Source: an uncultured Bacteroidota bacterium
Lineage (GTDB): Bacteria; Bacteroidota; Bacteroidia; Bacteroidales; GCA-2748055
DNA: 50,223 nt
Assembly: GCA_937129385.1 (NCBI GenBank)
Contig: CAKZNC010000101.1
Coordinates: 1 to 50,223, forward strand
Direction: 5' to 3'
The stretch's first letter is position 1; each line of letters begins with the position of its first letter. The notes beneath the pieces are model-generated. The model was not told the origin of the DNA and did not search any database. It saw only the letters and a list, made by a program, of their open reading frames with translations. Made by a program: the position numbers and the translations under genes. Of this stretch, positions 1 to 10,200 are shown in pieces.

Positions 1-291
1 GAAATCGATGTTCCTCACGCCCTGCTTCTCGCACTCGCCCAGGCGGATCTTCCGCAGCTCGGTCTTCACCATCGTATGCACCAGCAGTCCGGATGCTGCT
101 TTCACTTTTGCAACCACCTCCCTGATCTTTTTGTCGGTCTGCACATTCGGGATCACCTTCACCGGGATATGGTCTTCAGGGTACTGGATGATCAGGGAAT
201 GTACCATCGTATGCCCGGCAAGTCCCTTACCACCCGATACAACGAATATCGGGATAGTCGTGTTCTTTTTCTTCCTGGTGGGTTCATTCAT
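1..291 (-). CDS. PEP synthase / pyruvate,phosphate dikinase regulatory protein-like (DUF299), N-terminal part
   Basis: The minus-strand frame opens with ATG at 291 and runs off the left edge, leaving 97 N-terminal residues. The protein begins MNEPTRKKNTTIPIFVVSGG and continues with a GLAGHTM segment, a QYPEDHIPVK segment and a LVHTMVKTELRKI segment. This follows the order seen at the start of DUF299 kinase/pyrophosphorylases, which switch PEP synthase or pyruvate,phosphate dikinase on and off by threonine phosphorylation. The P-loop that would confirm catalysis lies outside the window. An in-frame stop at 304-306 fixes the start region. It lies 56 bp downstream of prfB on the same strand and may be cotranscribed with it. 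The family call rests on motif order only. Confidence 0.65.
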   Translation of the reverse strand, partial: MNEPTRKKKNTTIPIFVVSGGKGLAGHTMVHSLIIQYPEDHIPVKVIPNVQTDKKIREVVAKVKAASGLLVHTMVKTELRKIRLGECEKQGVRNIDF

Positions 292-347
292 CTTTTCTGC
301 CTTTCATCTCTCCCCATCCTCCTGAACAGGGATCTACTGGTCAGCTT

Positions 348-1437
348 TTATTCTCCCCCGAATTCCATCAGGTAGGCCTTGATGAAATCATCAAGTTCAC
401 CGTCAAGCACAGCCTGCACGTTTCCTGTTTCATGATTCGTTCGCAGGTCCTTCACCAGCTTATAGGGATGCAGTACATAATTACGGATCTGGGAGCCCCA
501 TTCGATCTTCTTCTTGTTTCCTTCAACCTCGGCCTGCTTCTCCCTTCGTTTCTGCAGTTCCATTTCATAGAGGTGCGACTTCAGGATCCGCAATGCATTC
601 TCCCTGTTCTTCAGCTGCGACCTGGTCTCGGTATTATCGACCGTGATCCCCGTCGGCAGGTGTTTGACACGTACACCGGTCTCAACCTTGTTCACATTCT
701 GACCACCGGCGCCTCCCGAGCGGAAGGTATCCCATTCAATTTCAGAGGGGTTGATGGTGATCTCAATGGAGTCATCAATCACGGGAGCGACAAATACGGA
801 TGCAAATGAGGTGTGCCGCCTGTTGGCTGAATCATAAGGGGAGAGCCTGACGAGCCTGTGCACACCGGATTCGCCTTTCAGGTACCCATAAGCATAATCG
901 CCCGAAAACTCCAGGGTGACCGATTTGATCCCTGCCTCATCCCCGGGAAGGTAATGCAGCTCCTTCACCTTGAAATCGCTCTTTTCACCGTACCGGATGT
1001 ACATGCGCATCAGCATTTCCGCCCAGTCTGTACTTTCTGTCCCGCCCGCTCCGGGGTTAATCTTCATGATCGCCCCCATGGCATCTTCCTCGTTGCGGAG
1101 CATGTTCTTTGATTCAAGCGCCTCGGTGAGCTTCATTGCCTTTTTGTACTGGACGGTCACATCCTCTTCTGTTGCCTCATCTTCACGGTAGAATTCCTCC
1201 AATACCTTGAGGTCCTCGATGGCAGTTTCCACCTCGGCATAAGCATCGGTCCATGATTTCAACCGGGAAATTTTCTTCATTTGCTGCTCCGCGGCCTTTG
1301 GGTCGTCCCAGAAGTCGGGTGCCTGGGTCAGTTTCTCTTCTTCTTCGATGGTCTGAATCTTTCCATCTACGTCAAAGATGCCTCCTTAACGCAGCCAGGC
1401 GATCAATGAGGTCTTTCAATTCTTCAGCGGTGATCAT
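348..1437 (-). CDS. prfB: Peptide chain release factor 2, with programmed +1 frameshift
   Basis: RF2 recognises UAA and UGA and triggers peptidyl-tRNA hydrolysis on the ribosome. The short first frame starts at ATG 1437 ([21 protein letters not shown]) and reaches an in-frame TGA at 1374-1372. The +1 frame from GAC at 1373 continues to the stop at 348. The joined product is about 362 residues, the usual RF2 length. The catalytic GGQ loop is present ([15 protein letters not shown]). The stop-codon-recognition tripeptide reads SPY in [18 protein letters not shown], where E. coli has SPF. Starting instead at the internal ATG (1280) would remove the conserved N-terminal helices. PrmC, encoded at 2804-3673, is expected to methylate the GGQ glutamine. 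Confidence 0.95.
1371..1386 (-). other. Programmed +1 frameshift site of prfB
   Basis: Reading the minus strand: a Shine-Dalgarno-like AGGAGG (1386-1381), three bases (CAT), then CTT TGA C. This matches the E. coli prfB arrangement: the SD-like element three bases before the CTT slippery codon, then a UGA followed by C. When RF2 is scarce, the ribosome slips from CUU to UUU and continues as Asp-Val-Asp, so RF2 controls its own synthesis. Confidence 0.93.
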
Positions 1438-1452
1438 TCATTTGAATTTTTG

Positions 1453-1483
1453 TAAAGATAACTTTTCCCATCAAAGCTTCAAA
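1453..1483 (-). promoter_or_regulatory. Bacteroidota-type promoter of prfB
   Basis: On the minus strand a -33 TTTG (1483-1480) is followed after 19 bp by TATCTTTA (1460-1453), which matches the -7 consensus TAnnTTTG at all but the last base. The box ends 15 bp before the ATG at 1437, so the leader would be very short. No strong ribosome binding site is visible, which is usual in this phylum. Confidence 0.6.
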
Positions 1484-1615
1484 ACGGGAAAATACCTATC
1501 TTGTGGAAGGTAGCAGGTTATGCTGAACAGGGACGCCGGGTGGTCCCTTCTGGCTGTTTGCCGAACCGGGACACAAGCCGGCCTCTTGAGGCGATCCTCC
1601 AAAATAACACGAATT

Positions 1616-2335
1616 ATGAAAAAAACCTTATTCATACTTAGCCTTGCCAGTCTGCTGACAATCGCAGGTTGCGGAAGCTCGAACAATCCGTTGCATGTCA
1701 TGGTCGTCGCAGGCGGACACGCTTTTGACACAGTTGAATTCGTGGACATGTTTCGCGGAATCCCCGGGATCACCTTTGATACGGTCATGCAACCCCGGGC
1801 CAACCGGTTGATCGCTGAAGGCAGGGTTGATGGCTACGATGTGATTGTATTTTACGATATGTGGAACGAGGCCGATGAACAGGTGAGGAGAGGATACCAT
1901 ACACTGCCCGTAGAAGGCACCGGGCTGGTGTTTCTCCACCATTCCCTGGCGGGATACCCGGGGTGGGAAGGATTCAGCTCCATCATTGGCGGCAGGTATA
2001 TCACACCCGGAAGCAGGGCGGATACTTTACTGCATTCAACATACAAGCATGATCTTCAACTGGAGATCGGGGTGATTGATCCCGACCACCCGGTGACACG
2101 ATCGATACCGGAATTCAGTATCCTGGATGAAGGATACGGGAACATCATGATCAATCCGGATGTGACCCTGTTACTGAAGACCGATCATCCCGACTGTGCA
2201 AAATATGTTGGCTGGACGCATACCATAGAAAAATCCAGGATCGTCTACCTGATGTCAGGTCATGACCGGCATGCATACGGAAATGAAAATTTTCAGAAGC
2301 TGCTGAGCAATGCAATGATGTACGTCAGCCAGTGA
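1616..2335 (+). CDS. ThuA-like domain lipoprotein
   Basis: The product has 239 residues. An N-terminal lipoprotein signal with a lipobox ending IAGC at Cys18 predicts export and lipid anchoring. The rest is a single ThuA-like fold, related to class I glutamine amidotransferases. It has an opening VMVVAGGHAFD strand-turn, a YDVIVFYDM strand, and a VFLHHSLAGYPGW turn with the paired His typical of the family. The ThuA family is linked to trehalose and other sugar utilisation, but its enzymatic role is poorly defined. The frame extends upstream to 1520, but ATG 1616 starts directly at the signal peptide (MKKTLFILSL). The stop is 5 bp from the end of convergent recX. Confidence 0.8.
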   Translation: MKKTLFILSLASLLTIAGCGSSNNPLHVMVVAGGHAFDTVEFVDMFRGIPGITFDTVMQPRANRLIAEGRVDGYDVIVFYDMWNEADEQVRRGYHTLPVEGTGLVFLHHSLAGYPGWEGFSSIIGGRYITPGSRADTLLHSTYKHDLQLEIGVIDPDHPVTRSIPEFSILDEGYGNIMINPDVTLLLKTDHPDCAKYVGWTHTIEKSRIVYLMSGHDRHAYGNENFQKLLSNAMMYVSQ

Positions 2336-2340
2336 ATCAT

Positions 2341-2811
2341 TCAGGATTTACCACTTTTTTCAAGCCTGTCCAATGCAGCGTAGGACTCTTCGGAGGTAAA
2401 CCCCCGTTGTGCAGCAAAACGAAGAAGCTTGGCCTTGTTGGCAGGATCCTTTACACTGCCCACATTTCGTTGTTTCTTTGATAGCAGCTGATCAAGCATG
2501 GCCCGGTACTCGTCGGAATCGATTTTTGCAATCGCGTCGTCGATCTTCTGTTGAGGTATAGCTTTCTGGCGGAGGCCATAACCGATCTTTATCCGGCCCC
2601 ACTTATTGATCCTGAATTTGTCTTTTACAAAGTAGCGTGCAAAACGTTCCTCATCCAGGAAATTGTTTTCTTCCAGGTACCCGATCGCTTTCTCTGCTTC
2701 CGTCTCCGATAATCCCCATTTCAACAACTTATCATGAACATCTGCACGGCACCGTTCCGCAGTGCTGCAAAGCTTTGCCGCTCTTGCAAGTATTTTTTCG
2801 TAGTCAGACAT
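2341..2811 (-). CDS. recX: Regulatory protein RecX
   Basis: RecX binds RecA filaments and modulates recombination and the SOS response. The 156-residue product is the normal size and is built of three-helix repeats. It carries the landmarks RCRADVHDKLLKWG, YLEENNFLDEERFARYFV and KWGRIKIGYGLRQKAI. Its ATG lies inside the end of prmC: the two genes overlap by 8 bp (ATGTCTGA), which points to translational coupling. It is not next to recA here; pairing with prmC is the visible context. Confidence 0.9.
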   Translation of the reverse strand: MSDYEKILARAAKLCSTAERCRADVHDKLLKWGLSETEAEKAIGYLEENNFLDEERFARYFVKDKFRINKWGRIKIGYGLRQKAIPQQKIDDAIAKIDSDEYRAMLDQLLSKKQRNVGSVKDPANKAKLLRFAAQRGFTSEESYAALDRLEKSGKS

Positions 2812-3673
2812 TGTTCCGCATTGCTTTTATAAACCGTTCTTTGCCGTGGATATCCTTCATCAGCCGGGTGTTAATGAATCCATGATCACTGAATAATTGC
2901 GAGGTCTCCCTTCCAAATTGCTCATTGATCTCTACCCATATTGTCCCGGTCTGCTTCAGCCATTTCTCCGCAAACCTGCCGATCGCCCGGTAATAGAGCA
3001 GCGGATCGTCATCCGGGACATACAAAGCCAGGTCGGGCTCATGATCCGTCACCCGTTTTTCCAAGAATGATTTTTCTCCATGGGTAACATACGGGGGATT
3101 ACTCACAATAACGTCAAACAGTGCTTCCGGCTGAAATGAACCTTCATCCAGGATATCTCCCTGTATGAATTCAGGAACCACCTCATTAATTTCGGCATTT
3201 TTTTTTGCAATGTCAAGTGCGGCCGGGTCCTTTTCAAATGCGGTCACCCTGCTGCCGGGCAATAATGCGGCAAGGGAGATGGCAATGCATCCGCTTCCGC
3301 TTCCAATATCAATGACCCTGGGTGAAGGATGTTTTGTTTCCAGGAGTATATTGGATACCAGTTCCTCGGTTTCCGGACGTGGAATAAGCACATTTTCATC
3401 CACATAAAACTTCAATTCATGGAATTCTGTTTCTCCAAGGACATATTGTACCGGCCTGTTATTGGTTAATTCGCCTACAATTTTGTTAATTTCGGACTGT
3501 ATTTCATAATCCACAAGCGCCACGGGATCTTTCAGCATGTCAGTTTGAGGGTATCCGAGATGCTCAAGGATCAGCCTCGAAACGGACACGGCCTCATTTC
3601 CCGGGTAAAGATCTGCCAGGGAAGCGATAAGGTCTCTCCTGACCTCGGAGATTCTGGCAGGAAGATTGTTCAT
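2804..3673 (-). CDS. prmC: Release factor glutamine methyltransferase PrmC (HemK)
   Basis: PrmC uses S-adenosylmethionine to N5-methylate the glutamine of the GGQ motif in release factors. The 289-residue protein has an N-terminal helical substrate-binding part, the LIPRPETEELV segment before the methyltransferase core, the SAM loop VIDIGSGSGCIAISLA, and the catalytic NPPY (VSNPPYVTHGEK). The frame extends upstream to 3781 but that stretch overlaps ribD. ATG 3673 (MNNLPARISEVRRD) gives a family-like N terminus and leaves 26 bp to divergent ribD. It is followed by recX with overlapping ends. Confidence 0.92.
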   Translation of the reverse strand: MNNLPARISEVRRDLIASLADLYPGNEAVSVSRLILEHLGYPQTDMLKDPVALVDYEIQSEINKIVGELTNNRPVQYVLGETEFHELKFYVDENVLIPRPETEELVSNILLETKHPSPRVIDIGSGSGCIAISLAALLPGSRVTAFEKDPAALDIAKKNAEINEVVPEFIQGDILDEGSFQPEALFDVIVSNPPYVTHGEKSFLEKRVTDHEPDLALYVPDDDPLLYYRAIGRFAEKWLKQTGTIWVEINEQFGRETSQLFSDHGFINTRLMKDIHGKERFIKAMRNNV

Positions 3674-3699
3674 ATTGTAAAGATAAGGATAAAGTTTTG

Positions 3700-4755
3700 A
3701 TGAATTCAGCAGACGAAAAATACATGCGGCGATGTTTTGAACTGGCATCACACGGAATGGGAAGCACCCAGACCAATCCACTTGTTGGCTCGGTGATCGT
3801 CCGCAACGATCGCATCATCGGGGAGGGATATCACCATGAATACGGCGGACCACATGCCGAGGTGAATGCGATCAGGAGTGTCAGGGACAAGTCCTTGCTG
3901 GAAGAATCAACCATCTATATCAACCTGGAACCCTGTTCACATTTTGGAAAGACACCGCCCTGCAGTACTTTGATCCTGAATCATAAGATCCCTCGCGTTG
4001 TCGTTTCCAACGCCGATCCGTTTCCCAGTGTAAGCGGAAAAGGAATTGCAGCCCTGAAAGATGCGGGGGTGGAAGTGCATGTGGGAGTGCTCGAAGAGGA
4101 GGGGAGATATCTGAACCGGAGGTTCCTCACTTTTCACGACCGTAAACGTCCTTATATTATTCTGAAATGGGCGGAGACCGCTGATGGTTTCATTGACATC
4201 GAACGCCAGGAAGATACAGCTGTTGGAACGAACTGGATCACCGACCAGGTGGCCCGAACGCTTGTGCATAAGTGGAGGTCCGAGGAATCGGGTCTGCTGG
4301 TGGGAACAAATACCATCATTGCCGACGATCCAAAACTGAATGTAAGGCGCTGGGCCGGAAGCAACCCACTCAGGATCGCCTTTGACAGGAACGGGCGTGT
4401 GCCGGAGACAGCTAATATCCTGGATAATAGTCAGGACACCCTCGTATTTACCTGCACCCAGGAAAAGTTCTCAGGAAAAACGAAAAGCGTCCTGATCGAC
4501 CATGATTATGACTTGATGGATGTGCTGACCGAATTGTATGATCAGAAGGTGATCTCTGTCCTGGTAGAGGGAGGAAGACAGATCCATCATACATTTATTA
4601 CAAGCGGCTTGTGGGATGAAGCCAGGGTGTTCAAAGGAAACATCAACTTCACTGCCGGGGTGAAGGCACCACACATGGACAGGTTGCCGGTGGAGATCAT
4701 TGAATTTGAAGGAAGTGAACTGAAGATCTTCTATAACACAGACAATGAACGATGA
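3700..4755 (+). CDS. ribD: Bifunctional riboflavin biosynthesis deaminase/reductase RibD
   Basis: RibD carries out two steps of riboflavin synthesis: deamination of the pyrimidine ring, then NADPH-dependent reduction of the ribosyl side chain. Residues 1 to about 145 form the deaminase domain with the zinc motif HAEVNAI and the PCSHFGKTPPC cluster. Residues from about 150 onward form the reductase domain, starting RPYIILKWAETADG, with VGTNTIIADDP and VLVEGGRQ. Length (351 residues) is normal. The ATG at 3700 is preferred to the TTG codon just before it. The divergent spacing to prmC is only 26 bp, so promoter elements must overlap the neighbouring gene starts. Confidence 0.93.
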   Translation: MNSADEKYMRRCFELASHGMGSTQTNPLVGSVIVRNDRIIGEGYHHEYGGPHAEVNAIRSVRDKSLLEESTIYINLEPCSHFGKTPPCSTLILNHKIPRVVVSNADPFPSVSGKGIAALKDAGVEVHVGVLEEEGRYLNRRFLTFHDRKRPYIILKWAETADGFIDIERQEDTAVGTNWITDQVARTLVHKWRSEESGLLVGTNTIIADDPKLNVRRWAGSNPLRIAFDRNGRVPETANILDNSQDTLVFTCTQEKFSGKTKSVLIDHDYDLMDVLTELYDQKVISVLVEGGRQIHHTFITSGLWDEARVFKGNINFTAGVKAPHMDRLPVEIIEFEGSELKIFYNTDNER

Positions 4756-4762
4756 TAAGAAA

Positions 4763-4795
4763 TTTGGCAATTGATCATCTAAAAATATACCTTTG
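4763..4795 (+). promoter_or_regulatory. Bacteroidota-type promoter of the caspase-like/SpoIIE operon
   Basis: A -33 TTTG at 4763-4766 is separated by 21 bp from TACCTTTG (4788-4795), a full match to the -7 consensus TAnnTTTG. Transcription should start a few bases downstream, leaving a leader of about 60 bases before the ATG at 4863. Confidence 0.7.
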
Positions 4796-4862
4796 TGTAA
4801 ATCACAGGGATACAGGTAACCTGGTACGGAAAAATGCGTAAAAAAAAGCAAAACGAGCAGCT

Positions 4863-7202
4863 ATGAAACGAATTATACCCATTTTGGTCCTGCTGATCAC
4901 CGGGGGAATGGTCTTTGGGCAATCAGCAAGGAAGTATTTCAAAGCGGGAGAGGATTTCCTCGAAGTACACAAATACAAGGATGCGATCAGCCAGTTTAAT
5001 AATGCACTAGAACTTGATCCTGAATATGATAAGGCATATATCGCCCGTGCGAGAGCCTATGAGCGGCTGGACGATTTTGATGCAGCAGCTGAAGATTACG
5101 AACGGGCACTTGTTTTTGACCAGGACGACGAGGAGGTGAACTACCTTGCCGGGCGTGCCTATTTCAAGGCCGGGAACAATGGTGCGGCCCTTGCTAAACT
5201 GAACAAGGCCATCCAGGAAAAATCCAGCTATGTGGAGGCATACCAGGAACGAACACAGGTGTACATTGAACTCGGTCGATACGATGATGCACTTGACGAT
5301 TGCAAAAAGGCTTTGCGGTTCAAGGAGAACGAAATGAACCTCTTTTACCTTGGCAAGGTATATGAAAAGCTGGACCTCCTCGAGCAGGCTGAGGAGGCAT
5401 ACCAGAAATCGATCCGGAAGAACAGCAAGGTGACCGATACCCACCTTGCCCTTGCTAAACTGGCCTTCAAGAGGGAAAAATACGATATGGCCATGGCGTC
5501 TGTTAATGAGGCACTGGGGATCAATTCCCGATCAAAGGATGCCCTCATGCTGCAAAGTTCCATTAATGCGAAACAGATGAATCTTCCACAGGCCATCAAT
5601 AACATTTCAGTGGCCCTGAATCTTTACCCGGGAGATCCTGAATTGCTCATCACCCGGGGGGATTTTTACCAGATGATGAGCCGGCATACGGAAGCGATTG
5701 TGGATTACACCTATGCACTGGAGACGGGCAAAGCTCCTGCCGAAGTCTACTTTAAGCGTGCCCGTTCATACGAAGCCATGAGGAATTTCCCCCAGGCAAT
5801 GAATGATTACGACAAGCTGCTGGAGTTATCCGAATACGACGGAAATGCCCAGAAGCTTCTCGCGGAGGCTGAGAATCGTATGTTCGAGATCAACAGGGAA
5901 GATGATAAACCAGTGGTTTCATTGCTAAATCCTGTTTCCGGTGCCGACAGGACGGTGAATGTTCCTAAGAACCAGGAAGTGATTTCGCTGACCGGACTGG
6001 TGAAGGATGAAAGTGATATTAAAACGCTTAAAATCAATGATTTCACTGTTATTCCTTCAGCAGTGGAAGAGGGATATGAATTCCTGGCCAGCATCAACCT
6101 CAGGGATACCGATCAGATCACGGTTGAAGTGAGTGACGTGTATGACAATTCAGAAACGGCTGTATTTAATATTCTCAGAACCGAAACAGAAGCTCCCGAT
6201 GTGAGGATCATCGCTCCGTATGCCTCAGATAACAATGTGATCTACCTGGATACAGACGACCCGGTGATTTACGTGGAGGGAAAGATCTCTGATGAGAGCA
6301 AGATCAAATCCATCTATATCGATGACATCGCTGCCAGTTATGTGCCCTCCGATATCAACCCGGTGTTTTCAGCCAGGGTCAGGGTGGAGAACAGGGGTAA
6401 ATTCACCGTAGTGGCTGAAGATGCTTATGGCAACAGGTCAGATGTGGATTTTACACTGAATCGGGAAGCATCCAGTTACAGTGACAATCCCATGGGAAAA
6501 ACATGGGCCATCTTTATCGAGAATTCAAATTACCAGTTTTTTGCGAGCCTGGAAGGACCGACAAAGGACATTACCCTGATGAAAACAGCCCTGGCAAAAT
6601 ACCAGGTACATAATTTCATCCATAAGAAAGACATGACCAAAGAGGAGCTGGAGCGTTTCTTTGCCATCGAGTTGCGCGACCTGCTCCGGAGCAACAGGGT
6701 CAGTTCCATTATGGTCTGGTATGCCGGACATGGCAAATTTGTGAATGAGACAGGCTACTGGATTCCCGTAGATGCCAAAAGAGATGATGAATTCACCTAT
6801 TTCAATATCAATGCGCTGAAAGCCTCCATGCAATCCTATCCCGACCTGGTGACGCATACACTCGTGGTGACCGATGCATGCGAATCAGGCCCGAGTTTTT
6901 ACCAGGCGATGCGATCAGCAAATGATATCAGGAGTTGTGATGACTGGGAAGCAACAAGGTTCAAGTCCTCACAAGTACTCTCTTCTGCAGGTTATGAACT
7001 GGCCAGCGATGACAGTCAGTTTACCCGGACATTTGCCAATACCCTTGCCAACAACCCCGATTCCTGTATACCCATTGAAAGTATCGTGCAGAAGGTGACT
7101 ACAGCAGTGACCGGCAACAACCAGCAGAAGCCTCAATTTGGGAAGATCGCCGGACTGGAAGATGAAAATGGTACCTTCTTCTTCATTCCGAAAGATTATT
7201 AA
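4863..7202 (+). CDS. Secreted TPR-repeat protein with C-terminal caspase-like (peptidase C14) domain
   Basis: The product has 779 residues. A signal peptide (MKRIIPILVLLITGGMVFGQS) is followed by an array of tetratricopeptide repeats (about residues 22-345, with repeated A..DYE.AL and YLAG.AY patterns). Two Ig-like segments follow (about 350-440 and 445-535; both contain VKDES or ISDES turns). A caspase-like domain occupies about 545-779, with the catalytic histidine in WYAGHGK (His623) and cysteine in VVTDACESG (Cys673). The two are about 50 residues apart, as in clan CD peptidases. It is probably periplasmic or surface located. The next gene, a SpoIIE-phosphatase sensor, begins 2 bp after its stop, so the two are surely cotranscribed. 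Substrate and role are unknown; a protease or a scaffold in a signalling pathway are both possible. Confidence 0.85.
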   Translation: MKRIIPILVLLITGGMVFGQSARKYFKAGEDFLEVHKYKDAISQFNNALELDPEYDKAYIARARAYERLDDFDAAAEDYERALVFDQDDEEVNYLAGRAYFKAGNNGAALAKLNKAIQEKSSYVEAYQERTQVYIELGRYDDALDDCKKALRFKENEMNLFYLGKVYEKLDLLEQAEEAYQKSIRKNSKVTDTHLALAKLAFKREKYDMAMASVNEALGINSRSKDALMLQSSINAKQMNLPQAINNISVALNLYPGDPELLITRGDFYQMMSRHTEAIVDYTYALETGKAPAEVYFKRARSYEAMRNFPQAMNDYDKLLELSEYDGNAQKLLAEAENRMFEINREDDKPVVSLLNPVSGADRTVNVPKNQEVISLTGLVKDESDIKTLKINDFTVIPSAVEEGYEFLASINLRDTDQITVEVSDVYDNSETAVFNILRTETEAPDVRIIAPYASDNNVIYLDTDDPVIYVEGKISDESKIKSIYIDDIAASYVPSDINPVFSARVRVENRGKFTVVAEDAYGNRSDVDFTLNREASSYSDNPMGKTWAIFIENSNYQFFASLEGPTKDITLMKTALAKYQVHNFIHKKDMTKEELERFFAIELRDLLRSNRVSSIMVWYAGHGKFVNETGYWIPVDAKRDDEFTYFNINALKASMQSYPDLVTHTLVVTDACESGPSFYQAMRSANDIRSCDDWEATRFKSSQVLSSAGYELASDDSQFTRTFANTLANNPDSCIPIESIVQKVTTAVTGNNQQKPQFGKIAGLEDENGTFFFIPKDY

Positions 7203-7204
7203 TT

Positions 7205-10200
7205 ATGAGATCGATCCAGCACCGGAAAATTATTCGTCTTCAAAGGCGAATAATTTTTTTATTCCTGCTGTCGCTGCCGGCAGCAGCGATCCCACAGCAA
7301 TACTATTTTGATGAATACAGCGTGTCAGAAGGACTGGCACAGTCGACTGTATACAGTGTCATACAGGATCGTGAAGATAATTTCTGGCTGGGTACGCAGG
7401 CCGGAGTATCAAGGTTCGACGGGGTCTCTTTCCAGAATTTCACTGCTGAGGATGGATTGACTGAAGGTGGCGTAAGGGCTGTATTTGAGGATTCATTTGG
7501 AAACATCTGGATGGGTCATGAAGGGGGTGGGGTAACCCGCTACAATGGGAACAGATTTGAGATACTGGAACAGACCGAACTCCATATTCACAGTACCATC
7601 ACGACCATCATCGAGGATGCCAGTCAAAGTCTCTGGATCACCTCCCAGGAATCGGGAGCTGCCATGTTAACAAACCCGGAGGCTGCAATCGATTCAATCA
7701 GGTATGAGATGTTTGTCGGCCGGCGCCTGTCTGACCGGATCTTCGGGAGCCTGGTTACCCCAGACGGCTCCCTCTTTTTTGTAACCGATCCCGTTGTAAA
7801 GAAATTTAATCGCGACAGCCTGGTGTTCGAAAACCTGGACCTGAACGGGATCCCTAAATTTTTTGCCACCACCTCGATCATGGAAGATAGCCGGAAAAAT
7901 TTCTGGTTTGGAACATACCACGGGGGGTTGTTCAGGTACCTTCCTGAATTGAATGATACAAAAATGTACGACCTGATCAAGATGGGGATGACCTCCAACT
8001 GGGTGAGTGCATTGTACGAGGACCGTTACGGGAATATCTGGATCGGAACATGGGGAGGGGGTGTTGGCAGACTGGATCCTGATGAAAATTTCACGGTCTT
8101 TGACAGCAGAAACGGGATGCCCGGGAGTAAAATATGGAATATCATGGAGGACGAAGAGGGCAATGTCCTCTTTGGAACAAATGAACATGGGATGTGCGCT
8201 TACAAAGGAGACTATTTTGTCTCCTGGTTTGAAGATGACGGACTGGTCAATCCACAGGTCTTTGCCATAGAGCAGAGCAGTGACAGGTCATTTTGGCTGG
8301 GTACAAATAATGGCATATCGATATTGCAGCCTGGTGAAAAGGGGAGCAGCATCGAAGCCTTTGGTAAGCTTCCCGGCGTTAGGGTGAGGTTTATCTGTGA
8401 AGACCAGAATGGGAGTATATGGATTGCTGCGGAGGGTGAGGGTGTGTTTACATGGTCAAAAAACGGGAATTTCAGATTTGAGCCCATGATCAACAGCAAT
8501 ATCCCGCTTGGTCAGATCACAGCCATGGAGGTGGATGGCGACAACAACCTGTGGATCGGTACCCTGGATGGACTTGTCTACTATGAGATCGATAACCGGA
8601 AGATCAGTCGGCTGACCCAGGTGAGCGGGCTCGAAGGCAGCGAGATATCTGCGGTATATCCAGACAGTAAAGGGCGGATCTGGGTTGGGATTGAGGGAAA
8701 AGGGGTGAATGTGATCGAAGGATCTACATTTACAACACCTGATCTTGGGATCACGGTGACACCCACCTGTTTCACTGAAGACAGGGACGGCATCATCTGG
8801 ATGGGAACCGAGGGCAGGGGACTGATCGCTTACAGTGAAACTGAAAATAAGGTGGTCAAACATCTCACGGTGAGTAACAGTGGTTTGCTGGCCAACCTGA
8901 TCAACCTGCTGAATTGTGACCAGAACAACTATATTTACATAGGCACAAACCGGGGTCTTAATAAATATGACCAGCAGAATGACAAACTGTTTGCTTTCAC
9001 ACGAAAAAGTGGATTTGTAGGAATCGAGACCAAACAAAATGCAACTTGCCTGGACGAGCAGGGGAAGGTGTGGTTTGGTACAGGTCTCGGGGTGACGCGG
9101 TATGATCCTTCATTGAAGCCACGTGATGTGATTGAACCCCTTACCCACATTACGGGACTGATGGTCAACTACAAGCCCTATCCTATTGAAGAGAACATGA
9201 AGCTTTCCTATCGTCAGAATTCCCTGATCTTTGACTATCGCTGCATCACCCTGAATCCAGATGCAGTACAGTACCAGATCATGCTGGAAGGGATAGATAT
9301 CGATTGGAGACCTCCGGGTACACAGACCCAGGTGAACTATCCCTCACTGCCACCAAAGAAGTACACGTTCTTCGTTAAAGCCAGGAACAGTGACGGTGTT
9401 TGGAATGATCAGCCGGTGTCACTTAGTTTCCAGATCAAACCGCCCTTTTATATGACCTGGTGGTTTATCCTCTCCTGTATTGCAGCACTATTCGGACTGA
9501 TATTTACATACATCAAGGTGAGGGAAAAGGCCCTCGTAAGGGAGAACCGGGTCCTGGAAGATAAGGTCAGGGCAAGGACCGCCGAAGTGGTGGCCCAGAA
9601 GGAGGAGCTTGCGCAGAAGAACAAGGATATCACTGACAGCATCAGGTATGCAAAGCGGATCCAGTTTGCCATCCTTCCCCCCAGGTCACCTTTCCCGGAT
9701 ACGTTTATCATGTTCAAACCGAAGGACATTGTCAGTGGTGATTTTTACTGGTTCACCGAAGTGGAAGGAAGGGAGTATATTGCTGTAGTTGATTGTACAG
9801 GACATGGTGTCCCCGGTGCGTTTATGTCGATCATCGGGCACAATTCACTGAACAAGATCGTCAACCAGTATGGCATCCTGGAGCCAGGGAAGATCCTTTC
9901 GCAGTTGAACAGGGAAGTTGTTGAAACGCTGCACCACACAAGCGATGACGGGGATGTATATGATGGCATGGATCTCTCACTGATCGCCTTTGACAGGAAG
10001 AAGATGAAGATCAGCTATTCAGGTGCTTACAATTCGATGTACCTGGTCCGGGAAGGCAAGCTAAATGAAGTGAAGGCCGATCGTCAGCCGATTGGCCTGG
10101 CCGGAGGAGAGGAAAAGACCTTTCAAACGCAGGTTGTTGAGGTGAAAAAGAATGACATGGTCTACCTTTTCTCTGATGGCTATGCCGATCAGTTTGGTGG

